This document shows positions 1 to 12,741 of a stretch of 64,000 nucleotides of DNA, in pieces. This DNA comes from Dermanyssus gallinae (Eukaryota; Arthropoda; Arachnida; Mesostigmata; Dermanyssidae). The notes under the pieces were generated by a model that did not search any database, had not been told where the DNA came from, and saw nothing but the letters and a program-made list of their open reading frames with translations. Where the stretch lies: assembly GCA_003439945.1 (NCBI GenBank), contig QVRM01004853.1, forward strand, positions 51,676-115,675. The letters are read 5' to 3'. Every line of letters begins with the position of its first letter. Position 1 is the stretch's first letter. Both the position numbers and the translations under genes were made by a program.

Positions 1-1675
1 TTATCACCTCATACGCGTTTGATAACTGTGGCTTTGTATGCTAAGCTTTGGAGCTGCTCGTTCCAAAAGTTCTAGCTTAATATTCTTGCAGACACATGCT
101 TTCGAAGCATTTTCTGTGCGCATGCGCGTTATCTGCAATACGGATAGTGCAAATTAGGATAGTGTCTGGCCATCTACTCATTGCTTGAATTTTATTCTTG
201 TAGGGTAACGTACCTTGCGTTGAGCTTCTCTAGCTCAAAAGCACGGTCAGTGCCTTCAATACCTTCATTGAAAGTGTTCTTAACGGGGACACAAAAGGCC
301 ATTTACCCGCGTAGTTTTGGATTATTCTTTTTTTTTCCAAATTTCACGGTCACCAACTTCTAAGATTTTTAACTCTTTAAAGCTCTTAGACATATGTGCG
401 TTTAGCTGACGAGGGATTTTCTCAGTCGTTTCTTGCCATTTTTGGGAGGATTTAATTGCCTTGAGGGTAGAGAAGCTGGCAAAGAATGGTAGTGTGATAC
501 CCAGGTATTAACTTTGGCGTAATTTTTACGTAATATTTTCCTATCTAGTTATAAGTCTATTGCGTGACCCACTAAATGCCACTGCAGAGCCTTTTCTAAG
601 GTTGGTAACGTCAAGTTAGGACGTGATATCTACCAGCATTCTAAAATTGCCAAGATTTCGTGCTAGCAAAGCATTATGGTCGCTGATCAAGCGCGCGGTA
701 TTAGCGCAATATTTTTGCTCTCCAGAGTTCCAAAAGGTTGACTGGAACTTTCAGATCATTGGAGACTTCCTAAACTAGGCCCGATTTCGATTTTAGAATC
801 CGTCCTTCTTTAAATGACAGCAACTTCCATGGTCTCAATCAATTCCTGGTCGTCCGCAAAACTGAAGAAACGTAAAACAATGACCACGCGAAGAATGCGT
901 CTGTAGAACTTGCAGAGCGCTACAACTTTGACGCTGCTCCTCTCTCAATCTCGGCAGGCGTGCACGTTTAGTAGTAGCCGGTAAGTCAACATTAATTATC
1001 CGAAATCCGCTATTCCTCCGCTTAGTGAAAGTGTTTCCCTTATGTAATCGCCGGATAGGACAGCTCGCGCGCAACGCACTCAAAGTAACATAATCGTCCT
1101 GCAGAGATCGCTCATGAGTCCTGTAATGCGAGACGAAATCATCCCTTGAAACATCTCGAAAAATACTGGCGGATTGCGGCTGCTCTGGCACTGTGCCTTA
1201 ATGCAGGACATTTTAATATTAGTTCATTTGGAACAAACGATAACAGAGAAAAAGTCATCTTTAGGAAGGAAATCATTCGCTAAAACAACGTAGAAGCTCA
1301 GGGTCTAATTTTTCAAATGTCGATGGGGCACTTTTTGGCTCTTTTGGTTACCTTGGCTGCTGAACTTCAAAGCGCACTTAGAGCGGTTTTAAGAAGTGAT
1401 GCCTGTTTCCAAGGTTTCACGCGTCATTTTATAAATGCTCTTCAGTCATTCATGCTGCCTGATGAATAGGCCAAAGATATACATCGGCTATAAAAGCATG
1501 TACGAAATGATTATCCGATGTGAATAAAAGCCTGGAACGTCATAATTCACGAAAAAGGTTTCTAAGTGCTTGGTGTTGACCTGAAGTCAGTTTTTTACTT
1601 TTTTCTCCTGATCCTTGGCAAAGCCCAAGACACTTATCTAATTGTCAGCATTCTCTAAGCAAACCGATATTTTTT

Positions 1676-1702
1676 GGGGATGCGGTTTGCGACTGCATCC
1701 CC
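1676..1702. repeat. GC-rich hairpin, 8-bp perfect arms
   Basis: GGGGATGC at 1676-1683 is repeated as its exact reverse complement GCATCCCC at 1695-1702, with an 11-base loop. No gene context is visible. Confidence 0.5.
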
Positions 1703-2761
1703 GGTCTAGACCACAGGAAATGTTCAGGGTGATACTTTTAACCCCCAGCTTTTCTCTACCTTCCTCAATAATTTACCGTCAATAATTCACAAAAAACACG
1801 ATACATCCGTCCTCATATTGAATGCTAAATAATATTGTCTGTTCAGTCGTGTAAAATTTCAGTTACACTCCTCAACTGCAAGGCACAGCGAGAATCCCGT
1901 TGCGGCTTGGCTCTCTTCTGCCAAGCGATTTATTAGAGGCTTCCGCCCTCGAGTCAGAAATTAAGCCGTGATTCTTAGACGATGGAACGATTGGCGATAC
2001 TCTTTTAATTCCGTCGTTACTGATGTGGAAAAGTAATAGATTTGCCTCAGGATTGCAACGAAATGCTTTAAAGTGAGAGCTGTACGTTTTGTCAACCGAC
2101 GCCGCTTTTTGTGTCGAGTGCTTGCACCAGGGCGCAGGGACTGCTTCGTGACACCCTCAAGCTGCGTACGGATGAAAACATCGAGCCTCTTGGAACTCAC
2201 TCACCATGGCCTCCGCAAAACTCGCCCTGAGCAGGAAGTGCGAGCTAATGGAGACCTGGTGTTCCAGGTTGGGATCCCTGGCTGCGCTACTTGCTCTATA
2301 CTTGATGCGAACTAGCCTCTTGACACCAAGGCTAATCGAAATACTCATCTACATGGACGCGTATGCAGCCTGGAAGGATATTGTATTAAAACAACGACCG
2401 TCAGATTAAAGCCGAGAAACCCGAAGCCATCAAATTTAGACCCAAATGATCGCTTGCTCGTTTTGATCGCTTGGAACTTAGTACTGGTTCAGTTGATTTC
2501 GTCAATACCTTCTGTTACCTTGGGGTTAACTGTTCGCCCCCACACTATTCTCTATGTAGCCTTACGGAAAGCCTTGATTTTCTTTATTTTAAAGAAAATT
2601 TCAAATAAAAGTTCACGGAAGCTTCTTTGGATCTCCAGAAATAATCACGTATAACTGGGTGAAAGCACTGTAACCGGCTTCCTGTGACTCGCTGCTCATT
2701 TCATGGGTTTCACTATAAACTCCCTCATTGAAGAGACTTCTACGATCCTGATGTCGGCTGG

Positions 2762-2763
<2 letters not shown>

Positions 2764-2792
<29 letters not shown>
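2764..2792. repeat. (AT)n microsatellite
   Basis: Uninterrupted TA dinucleotide run of about 28 bases, one of some two dozen such tracts in the window. Confidence 0.95.
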
Positions 2793-3773
2793 GGTGCAAT
2801 AAATAAACGATAAATAATGAAGAACCCAGGTGTTCAAACTCGGCGGAGGGACACAATATTCTAGCTCACACGTTGTTAGCTGCAACGTGGAATCCCTTTA
2901 GAGCGCAGCTATTTAGAATAACATGTTAAAGGCGCTATCCGACACATCAAAAAGGACAAACGAATCACAATAAGGCTTGTTTGTTGTGAACTCCTGTCCT
3001 ATTGTACATAACTAAGAGTAAAGTGTGTTACTATGAGAATCACTTTATGGATTTGATCTGCAGGGCACTACTGTCTGGAATAGGCTAAACTACTAATTTT
3101 CGCGGTATGCGGAGGCTTAAGCCTGCTCTTGGATCAGCACCAAAACCGGCGGTTCGTGTCGAACTAGCTGTGGCAAGGGCTTACAAAGATGTGCTCAACA
3201 TCATAGATAGAATTCTGCATTCGAAATCAGCAACGATGACATATCGGAACTCACATCATTCACACAAATGACGTGAAGACGTGTTCTAGAGAAAAGCACT
3301 AGGACTTCATCCCGCGACAAGAAATATCGTTGCGTACCCTCTCGTCGTAATAGCCTAGCTCACTAAGTACCCGAAGTGCTAGCTCAAGTTGCTTCACACA
3401 ACTGCCTTTTCGAAGAGTGTGTCAGACACTGGCAAATTATATTTATTAGTATCCTAATAGCGTTACTTCCATGCCACTAATGCAAGGTGTGTTTGTGGCC
3501 ACTTGGAGTAACCCCGGCTGAGTTGCGAAGATCAAGATTCTTCAATATTTTACCATTAAGCTTCATCGTACAATACTCTAAAATGGTGCCATTACAATAC
3601 AAACATATCTAGAAATTTGAACAATGTTCTTAGCGATCATTGGCACCAAGTCGATGATGGCTGTTTCATGGTATGATTACCGTAAATTTCTTCCGCCGCG
3701 TATCCGACGTTACGCCCATAGAATCCCAGTTAACAGAGGCGAAACGTTATCGGCCGCCACAGACCATTCACCA

Positions 3774-3778
<5 letters not shown>

Positions 3779-3811
<33 letters not shown>
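3779..3811. repeat. (AT)n microsatellite
   Basis: Uninterrupted TA run that directly precedes the local duplication at 3812-3988. Confidence 0.95.
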
Positions 3812-3817
<6 letters not shown>

Positions 3818-3988
3818 ACGTTATTTATTCTCGATTTCAGTAATTTGTCTCAACGTAGCTTCCGACGTAAACTTCGTATATATATGTATATATATATGTA
3901 TATATATATATAGTACCGCTATTTGTTCTCAATTTCAGTAATTTGTCTCAACGTAGCTTCCGAAGTAAACTTCGCATAAATAAATATA
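3812..3988. repeat. tandem duplication of about 80 bp joined by AT microsatellite
   Basis: The block at 3812-3890 recurs at 3911-3988. Both copies contain the core TTTCAGTAATTTGTCTCAAC followed by GTAGCTTCCGA, and differ at only a few positions. The TA-rich spacer between them is itself a microsatellite, so the duplication probably arose by slippage or unequal exchange at the AT tract. Confidence 0.85.
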
Positions 3989-4359
3989 TATTTTTACCCG
4001 TTGTTTTTGCAGTTCCCAGCCAATTCTCCAATGACACAAAGTGTGTCATTGAGAACGCCAGATGTACACGCTAAGACTCTCTTAACGCTAGCGGTTGCAA
4101 TAATAAATACTTCTCCGCCTATACTTTACCAAACACTTCCTCCGCACAATTTGCGTTCCATTATACATAAAACTGACCTACGTTCGCTAAAATTCCTGTT
4201 CTCACAGGTTTGCTATTTTGCGCAGTCAATATTCCGAACTATGAATGTGAGTGAGCAAATTATAAATATTTACGCTATATTTATATACACTTGCCTATGT
4301 ACGCGTATGTTTTTTCCATCTAGATTAGAAACGGTTTTACCGCCCGTTTTCTGAGATAC

Positions 4360-4745
4360 AGAACGTATTCTATATATTAAGTGCTTTCTACAGGAGTAAC
4401 AATAACTGGGGAGTATTACGTAACACGCTTGGACCAGCCGAAGAAACGCACGCATCATAGCATTACGGTTTGTGATGCAGAAGAGGGTTGCACTGTTTCA
4501 CTACAACACTACGCCCACACGTTTCTTTTGCCATGGCCAAAATACTGAACTATAATTGTCCAAATTGTCGAGCAGCCCCCATATTCTTCGGACCTGGCCC
4601 GGTGCGGCTATTATCTGTTTGAAAGACCCCTTCGACAATGATGTGAGATATGCCGTAGACGCGTATTTTGGGTCTAAATATTCTGAATATTTTGCTCTTG
4701 GTATAAAGGATTTACGGATCGTTAAACTAAAATGTTGAGCTTCGG
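4360..4745 (+). pseudogene. mariner-type transposase remnant
   Basis: Reading across frameshifts gives the order expected of a mariner transposase C-terminal half. First comes TGVTITGEYYVTRLDQPKK (compare the family's TITAEVYCNQLDRLK), then VALFHYNTLRPHVSFAMAKI (compare VLLHDNARPHVA), then PPYSSDLARCGYYLF (compare PPYSPDLAPCDYYLF), then FDNDVRYAVDAYFGSK and EYFALGIKDL. The DDD/DDE transposase folds a catalytic acid into each of the second and third motifs. Here the second-motif D is Y (HYN for HDN), while the D of SDLA is kept. At least two frameshifts and stops are present and the N-terminal half is missing, so this is a dead relic. Terminal inverted repeats were not found. The subfamily cannot be set from this much. 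Confidence 0.8.
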
Positions 4746-6311
4746 GAGAACTCGAATTTTAAATAAATATTAAATAAAAATACCGACTATTAAAAGGGTA
4801 CGTAGTTGTTCGTTTCTCGCTTGTATTTCATGCTACGAATTTTATTAGAGGGTGTGCGAACGGAGCTAGTCTAAGAAGTGTGGTCGTTTTTCGGGGGCTC
4901 AACAGCGACTTGCTTTGTATAAGTCTTTTTATGCATCGGCACGCTGCCTTGTTACGTAGGGGTGCCGCATTCGTTCAGGTTCTAATATTGCCAAAAGAAA
5001 CTATGTGAGATCGGTATTCATTATTGACAAATTATTAAATGGATTTTGACAATTTAACCAGAACTTGCACGCATATAGGTTTCGCCAATTCATCAATTCT
5101 AGCTCAACCCAAAAAAAATATTAACTGATCAGTGCGCTAGCACTTGTGCTTATAAATCGTTGAATGAAATTCTACATATCTATTTATCTAGTAATAAAAA
5201 TGTAGAACTAGACCATGCAAGGCTGGCAAATCGTTGCGAGTTAGCAAAGTAGGCATTTGTAGCGAATACAAACTATACAACGACGTGTTGGAGCAACACC
5301 CTAGAAAGCTTTCTCTCCCTCTCAACGTCCATCGTTGCTCAGTGATTATATAACATAAAGCATAACCCCACAGATCAGACGCACGTCGTATATATGTAAG
5401 CTGGCATTGTGCTAGCTTATATCATTAGTATAGCGCTGTTCAATGCCAGTGCAGTTCCACAATAGCAGTCGAAGAAATTCTGCTATGCCGTGTTGCGTAA
5501 TTTTGGCTACTGGGAACAGCATTCCCGCCACGCACGAACACGGTCATCCATCATTAGAAGCCAATGACTCAGATACGTGCCCTGTGCAGTGGCAGCCGTT
5601 AGCATTGGACAGTAGACCAGCTGGTTCACGAACCTACGACTCCAAATCGTTTCTCGTTTGTCTCGCCGCGAGAAGAAGAAGACAACGGCTGCCTTTTCTT
5701 CGTGCTGTCCACTGCGTGCTTTTGCTCATTCGACTTCTGCGCACGCAAACAGATTAACTAGCCTAGTTTCTTACCACTATGTTTTTCTCTAACCACCATA
5801 TTTTTCTCTTACCATTTCTTTCTCTCATTCTCCCCCTGCCTCTCACTTCCTTTGTCTCCCCCTTCCTTTATCCATAGGTAGCCCTTAGTTGTCGTCCCCT
5901 ATCGACTCGTTGGCATGTACGTTGGTCACTCCACGCTATTGTCTTTCATAAACGGGTCGAAGCGGGCCAGGTCATAACGTAACAATCACTAAGCATTCAT
6001 AGCGTATTCGGGCTATGATCAGCCCACATCCGCTTACCCAGCAGAAGGGGTCAAGTTTAACACCGTGGCTTCTCACCGGTGTCTCACCCCCCCCGCCTCC
6101 CTCGCCTCCCTCCCTCGCACCCCCCAAAGGCCTTGACCTTTGACCCCCAGCAGATTCGTCCGAGCTTTCCCGCAACACGATCATCAGCGTTGTTTCCTTT
6201 GTTGTATTGTCGACAACAACTTGTAAACAGCAGCCCCAACAGCAGTAGCCGGCAGTCTAACGGCCGCGCTTGTACATCTTTCCCAGATGTCGTTGTTGTT
6301 GATGATGATCG

Positions 6312-6344
6312 CCATTAGACGAAGACGCGATCTTCGTCTAATGG
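6312..6344. repeat. perfect hairpin, 14-bp arms, 5-base loop
   Basis: CCATTAGACGAAGA at 6312-6325 is followed by loop CGCGA and the exact reverse complement TCTTCGTCTAATGG at 6331-6344. It sits in the GC-richer patch 6060-6850. Confidence 0.9.
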
Positions 6345-8084
6345 TCGGGGAGCAAAACAGGTGCAGCGTGTCAACAAACAGCGACGACGAGATCAACAAC
6401 ATGTGTTGTTTCGCTACCTCACTGCTACCTCGCAACGGGGGAGGAGGCGGGAGGGGGGGCTGCAGGCAAGAGTAAACGTCAGAAACGGTCCTCTAACGGA
6501 TCGCAATGGCGAGGAGGTAATGTGTACGTGTGCATATATAGATATATAAATGTATTGGAACAGACGGGTGAACGCGTCCGTTACAGCAGCAGCAGCAACG
6601 ACGACGGCAACAGCAGCAGCAGATGCAGCAACAACAATAGCTACAGAAAGGTGTTTTGGCGGCAGAATACAACGGCGTGACATCTGGATAGCTGTAATTA
6701 AAAATGCGCTGAGTGACGTTTGAGTTGTGTCGAAAAAGCAGGCAGTTCGCACATCGCTTGACGACGTCGGTTGGAACCGTTCGCCGCTCACCGGACCGGC
6801 AGCAGTTTGACTCGGATCTAGTCGCAAAACCCGTTCGGCCGTTCGCTGCAACGCCCGTAAGTAGTAAGTGAAGTCCTCTCTAAACTTGGAACAATGCGTT
6901 GTTCTCTATAGGATATCGTGAGTACTCTCCATGATTGACAACGAAACGATTCCTAGAAAACAATAGTTCGGTCCAGGATAGATGCTCAGTCGCAGACTTA
7001 AGTGCGTTCATCATTATACATATTGTGCGTGCATCTGTCGATCACGGTATGCGTAGAATATCATGCAGATGATAGTCTGGCCCCTTCAATGCACTCACTC
7101 ATTGCATCCGCATAGGCTCTTACACACTCACATAAAATCTAGAAAACAATTTGATTGTTTTTAATTTTAGCTTTACCATGTAGTTGGATCTTGGAGCCTA
7201 CAGAATGTTGTGTAGTTTTGTAGAGCCAAATATCCTGCACCGTAGTCAAATGCCGTTATATGCACACGTTCTATCACTAAGTGTCAGAATGAGGGAGGGC
7301 CTGATTTGCGCTGCGTTCGTATCAGTGGTGGCAGTCAGGTGTTGCGGTGTTTCGTTCACCAATATACGTTTGCTACAAAAACTTTTAACACTTTTTGGTA
7401 AGGTTATAATCTTCTGCCAGCTTGCCCATAGGCCACTAGCCACGTGCACGCAGAAGGCAACGCAGGAAATTACTGTTAAGGGCCGATCTGGTCTATAACT
7501 AGCCACAATAGGGCTATTCCTTAAGTACCTTAGGTATTGACGTCGCCATTATCTTGGTATTCTGCCCGCGTCACTGCACCAGGCAGTCAATCAATAGATC
7601 AATTAGCTAATCAGAGTAACGTACGTCTGGCTGTAATGTAGTTTGCTACTTCGTAAACATTGTTGTTTGTGTCTCACTTGGAAATGTTCTTTTCTTAAAG
7701 ATTATTCTAGACACTTTTTGAATATTTTATATATACAACATACAATATTTTTATCAACTGCTTATCTGTGCTCCTAAACTAAACACGTTGTTACACCGGG
7801 CTAAAACCTATTAGTGCGGGTCTTCTATATGCGAATCGGCTAGGCACGGACGTGCAGGCAAATTCTTCCAGATTTGTCAGGAATGTTTTAGGCATTGCTG
7901 AACCCACTTGTTTGGAGTGTAGCTTGTAGGGAACTGAAAAAGGCCACTATTGCGTCCTTAAAATTTTAACCACGTTTAGCGTGCTCATGCAGGACTTATT
8001 TTGGCTTTATCCATTAAATGAATGCAACAACAAGGCAGTGCTCGACTTGATTTTACAGACAATAATAAAGAAGTAATCCCACCT

Positions 8085-8160
8085 AAGTAGGATTCGAGCC
8101 TACACATGGCAGCGACATTTGTTTTCGGAACCGAGCGTTAGCCGCCTAAAGTTCCACTGC
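8085..8160 (-). repeat. tRNA-like sequence, possible SINE head
   Basis: On the minus strand a D-arm-like GGCGGCTAACGC is followed about 45 bases on by GGCTCGAATCC, close to the polymerase III B-box GGTTCGANTCC. The same TTAGGCGGCTAACGC string occurs in the SINE candidate at 45445. No A-tail is visible, and the acceptor stem does not pair, so it is not a functional tRNA. Confidence 0.4.
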
Positions 8161-8376
8161 TTCTGTACTAGCGCAGAAGCCTAGCCAGTTTGTGATCTAT
8201 ATAGCCAAGTTTGTGTCGCATTATTCCGCACTACGGCCAGGTGGTGTTAAAAACAAGCACATGCATAATTGATCGAATGAACGCATAGTATTAAGTAGTT
8301 TGTGCAGTATCTTAATTAAAGGCGTGTAGCGGAACAAATAAAACATGAAAAAGGCACCTTTGTGGCATGTTCTCAT

Positions 8377-8421
8377 TGCTTAAAGTTATAACGTCGGGAC
8401 GTTGTGACTTTAAGCAGTGAA
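8377..8421. repeat. imperfect inverted repeat
   Basis: GCTTAAAGT near 8379 pairs with ACTTTAAGC near 8418, and inside them AACGTC/GACGTT pair around GG. The mismatches are confined to three or four bases between the two stems. Confidence 0.6.
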
Positions 8422-9152
8422 AAGTTTTGCAAAATAATAATTGAGCAGAATCGTCCACACATCCATAGCCTATGCATGGTACCTATGACCCATCTGATGT
8501 GTAGTGACTTGTCTTAAATAAACTCGGTATGAACTCGGCATTGAATCACATGATTTATCATTTTTTTTTTGAGAATTGGCCACCTCTACAATGGTGCCGT
8601 TGCTAATAATGTTTTATTATTATGTCGAGCTTGTAGCAGGCATATCTGAAAACTAGAAATGAATATAACTTGGCTTTCAAAGAAAACGCGCATTTAGTAA
8701 ATAATACATTAACAACACAGCTCTGTGCAGGAAAGATAAGAAAGTTGAAAATTTGTTTTAAGGACTCAAAATCAACTCTGTATCGGTGTAAATCCATGCT
8801 ACGGTTGTTTTGTAAATAGAGTTATTATAGTGAATATACATAGCGCGAGGTTTTAGATGCTCCTCTTGGTATGGCCGTGTAGGCTATTTCTTAAACATCT
8901 GTTAGGGAGGTTCTAAGCATAATGGTAGAGACTAGACATTTCCGGCCCTTGGTACATTGAAGACAAGCCTCAGGGCGATTCCAAGTCCGTAGGGGACTGA
9001 TCAGGATGATCTAGACTCAAAGGTATAATCGAACCCACTTGCTCGGAGAGTGAATTGTAGTACACATGAACTTCTTTAGCACATTATTTTTTTTAGCACA
9101 AGAGTAAATATTTATATACATAATGTATAAATAATTGTTTTGCAGGGTCTGC

Positions 9153-9262
9153 ATGATGAAACGTCTTGTTAGTTTGGTTCTTCTACCGCTAACCTTAGCT
9201 GCGACAATGACAACAGTCGATGACGAGGATGAGAATAAGGATCGAGTCTGTGGATTTCGAAG
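9153..9262 (+). CDS. exon 1 (coding part) of the protease homolog: signal peptide
   Basis: The acceptor TTTTGCAG ends at 9145, so the start lies in the second or later transcribed exon. Two in-frame ATG codons lie at 9153 and 9156. The donor AAG|GTACGT begins at 9263 (phase 2). A hydrophobic run LVSLVLLPLTLA is followed by an acidic DDEDENKD stretch and the Cys that in chymotrypsin-type zymogens bonds to Cys122. Confidence 0.85.
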
Positions 9263-9288
9263 GTACGTCATACATATCAGTCTTTCAG

Positions 9289-9344
<56 letters not shown>

Positions 9345-11330
9345 ATAGAGCAGGCCCGCCAGACCAAATTATATCAGCTTTTAGCATCTTGTTTCGTTTG
9401 GGAACACAAATATTTAGCTGATGCTTTCAGCGGCAAAAATTTAACTAAACACAGCTGTCGGAAACGTTTTAAAAGTTTCACAAACTTAAGTTGAAACACG
9501 TGTGTTTTTATACAAAGATGATTTAACAAAAATTAAAATCAACCTGCACTAGAAAGTATTCGACCATGCTAGAGAAAGACAACAGCAGAGAATTGCACAC
9601 ACGCTATCAGGGCGTTCAATAAGCATGGAATCATTTTGAGAATCTGTACATATGTTTACTTACTGAGTGAAGTTAACACGCCTGACAGTTCGTTCGATGC
9701 ATCTTGCTGCAGATGCTCTGCCGCCACCCTCAGGCCCCGCCATTAACTCGTTTAGATAGCGACGATGAAGCGTGGCTCTCCTACGGGAATGTGAGTGGGA
9801 AAGCATTTTAGTTGAAGCTGGGCGCATACGCGTTGCAAAGTAAGTCCAACTGAAGCCTTCTGTTGGACTTCTGGAACTCAGATACTCCAGTACTCTGTTG
9901 TACCGGAGTATCCGTGGAATGGCTTAGTTTCAACTGTTCAGCTTGGGCCAATACGTTTTTATTGATATACAACTACAGCGAGTGGGAGATGCTTAACCTT
10001 TTTGTCTTTGAACGCAGCAACGCGCTCGTTAACGCGTAACGTTATGGGAGCTGTCGTAGCATTTAGCAAATTACTGATCGGAGCTGGCACCTTATCGAAC
10101 ACCTTGCGGAATCATGGCATGCGTCTCTAGATTAGTATGCCTGCTTTACAACGTTCAAGCTCGATTCATTTTATGTAGAATAAAGCCGTCTAAAAAGGGA
10201 AGATCGAGAAGCAAAAAGAAGAGCACACTTGTTCAATACGTAATTGGAAACAAATTGCAAGTTCCAGTTTACTTACTCTTTCTTGTCCTTAAGACTCTTG
10301 CTTTAAGAGGCTGACTTTCTTCGGTCGGTCGGGTTGAGACGTCGGCGCTCAGCGAGTGACACTGTCTGCTCTCGACAACTCTGGTGAACACACCTCTACC
10401 ACTCAGCGCATGGCAATAAGTATTACTATCCGTCTCCTCTCTCTGGGTATTAACTGACCTTGTCATTGTCTTCTCATTGCTAAACGTAGAAAACGGGACA
10501 AACCCCTCCTAGATAGAGCAAAAGGCGGCCAGCTTAGAAATTGCTTGGCCCATTTTTAGGAGAACTCCGTCCGGCAACGTGTAATTCGAATGTGACTGGA
10601 ATGCGCCTTTGCGACGTTTTCTCTAGAAAGCTCCGGATGACACTAGGCAAGAACAGGACTCGCCTAAACGGTGTTAATGTAGTCCCTCCGTCGAAAAACT
10701 AGTACACCACGGCCTATCGTGCATAAACGGTGCAGGACGACGCTCTAGACATGCCCCTATAAACGAGAGGATTGGCAGAGCCTTTAGGTCATGCGGTCTT
10801 CCGTGCATCCTAGAAACGTTCAGTCTCTACGCGGAGAACGGCAAGCGTCTAAACGGAATGACACTTTTATCTTTTGAGCGAGGTGAAATGCTCGTTTAGG
10901 ATGATGCAATCGTCAGCGACTCTCTAGTTCCTTTTATGATCCGTAGCGGCGCACCGGCCGTTCAGCCCCTGAGTAGACCAGCAAGCAAACAAAAATGCTT
11001 ATAAATTGGGCATCCCCATCATTCGACCCTCTCGCCTTTGAAGCTTGGGTGCTCCTGAAGTTTAGGTGAGGTAGCTAATCCACAGGGTCGGTGCTTTGTT
11101 CATTCAAACCAGTCATCTTGACATATAGGGTGAAAATACCACCTCCGTTCGAGGCATACTTCTGAAGTGGCCTTCGCCTGGCTTGAACGAAACGGATACG
11201 TGATAGTCATACGAGCTAAGCAAAATTGTTTAGCTCATTCTTCGTGATACGTGTAACAAAAGTATATATATATATATATATATATTGAGAAAGAAATATC
11301 TTCCCAGTGTTTGCCGTCAGCAAAAGCTGG

Positions 11331-11369
<39 letters not shown>

Positions 11370-12702
11370 GACCTGCATTGGACTAGGTTAAGTCGTGAAA
11401 GCATACATGAAGGCATTTATCCGGAGTATCCGTTCATCGCATCGATCCTTGAGTTCAAGCCGCGAAAACTCGAGGCGGAGTTCCTGTGCGCTGCAGCGCT
11501 TGTCTCGAAGAAACACCTCGTCACGGCCGCTCATTGCTTCGACGATAAATCTATGTACGGAAAGTATTTGCTACACAAACGTTGGTATTTGTCCGCTAGT
11601 GAGTGTTGTTACTTACACAATTAGCCCGCGCTTTAATTAGAGCAATGTATTGAGCCGTCCTTCGTTCTCATTCGACATCACCGATTTAATCGTTAAGCCG
11701 ACGTTCGTCTATATATTCTAATCTATAATTCGAAGAATAATTAAATAAGAATTCTTTACGTACACTCCAATGAAAAAATTAATTAAGAAGTCATAAATGA
11801 CATTACCATATCAGTCTACGACCATGTAAGGTGGATTGTCGCGAAATTTACGTCTCGTTTAATACATAATTAAATCTTGTAATCTGATAATATTTAAGAC
11901 AACATGTCAACCGAAGGATAGTGTAACACAAAACATGTGTGCGTATTATTAGAATAACGTATGCAAGTGATTAAGTGTGTTAGTTCTGCTTTCACTGATA
12001 ATATTTATAAGTATCTGAGCATAAGGCCAGTGGAAAGATGAGTAAAAGTTTCAAATGAGTAAGAGTTCTAGCATAAATTTCACTTACCAACAATGTTAAC
12101 ATTTTGTAGAAGTTTTTGCGGCAATACTATTGTTATTGCCATGCTAAACTTAACAAAAATAATAGCAAGCATTTCTAAATTTTCAACAGAAGATAAAAAC
12201 TAAAGGAAGTATGCATATATTTTCAATTTGTAGTCTGGTCTACTTTAGTGAAAAGAACACTGTACCTACAGCATTTCCGTGTTAACCAACAAACAGATTG
12301 CGCCTCGTGTACAATTCGTAAATCACGGGGTGCGTTAACTGTGTAAATAAATCAATGAGAGGGAAACATCAGTTATGAGTTATATGCAGTAATCTGAAGG
12401 TTGTGTTGGCTCTGCACAAATTTGCAGGAATCCGCGCTATTATACAGTGATGACAGAGAGTACCACAACACGGGCGGGTCTCGAGTTCGACATCGAACGC
12501 ATCGACCGGTTTCCGCTATACCGGGAGGGTCAGGTGTATGACGACATCGCTGTTCTGACGCTTCGCCATGAGGTTCACAACAACACGGTTCCCGTGTGTC
12601 TGCCTCAGATGGGCGATATGTTCGATCAGCGACTGGCATACGTTCTTGAGTACACCCCCATGCATAACGGACACATGAAGGTGCGATTGCACGATATATA
12701 TG

Positions 12703-12741
<39 letters not shown>

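Larger units (their letters stand above)
1..4359. other. no recognisable gene; intergenic DNA
   Basis: I find no frame with a recognisable domain or with paired splice sites and coding-like codon use. The short frames that exist (for example 2073-2315 and 2206-2409) overlap frames on the opposite strand and match nothing I know. The interval holds a small GC-rich hairpin, two (AT)n tracts and a local duplication, each listed separately. Confidence 0.6.
4746..9145. other. no recognisable gene; upstream of the protease homolog
   Basis: This interval lies between the mariner relic and the acceptor of the first coding exon of the serine protease homolog, so it may contain that gene's promoter, a 5' UTR exon and an intron, none of which I can place. 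A GC-richer patch at 6060-6850 carries CAG/CAA-rich repeats (6583-6640) and a perfect hairpin. The open frames here (5443-5757, 6414-6851, 7184-7498) are compositional and have no recognisable domain. Confidence 0.5.

Noticed and set aside
2206..2409. 67-codon frame with ATG in a strong context and a hydrophobic stretch
   Set aside because: It overlaps open frames on both strands, matches no family I know, and has no promoter, splice or neighbour support.
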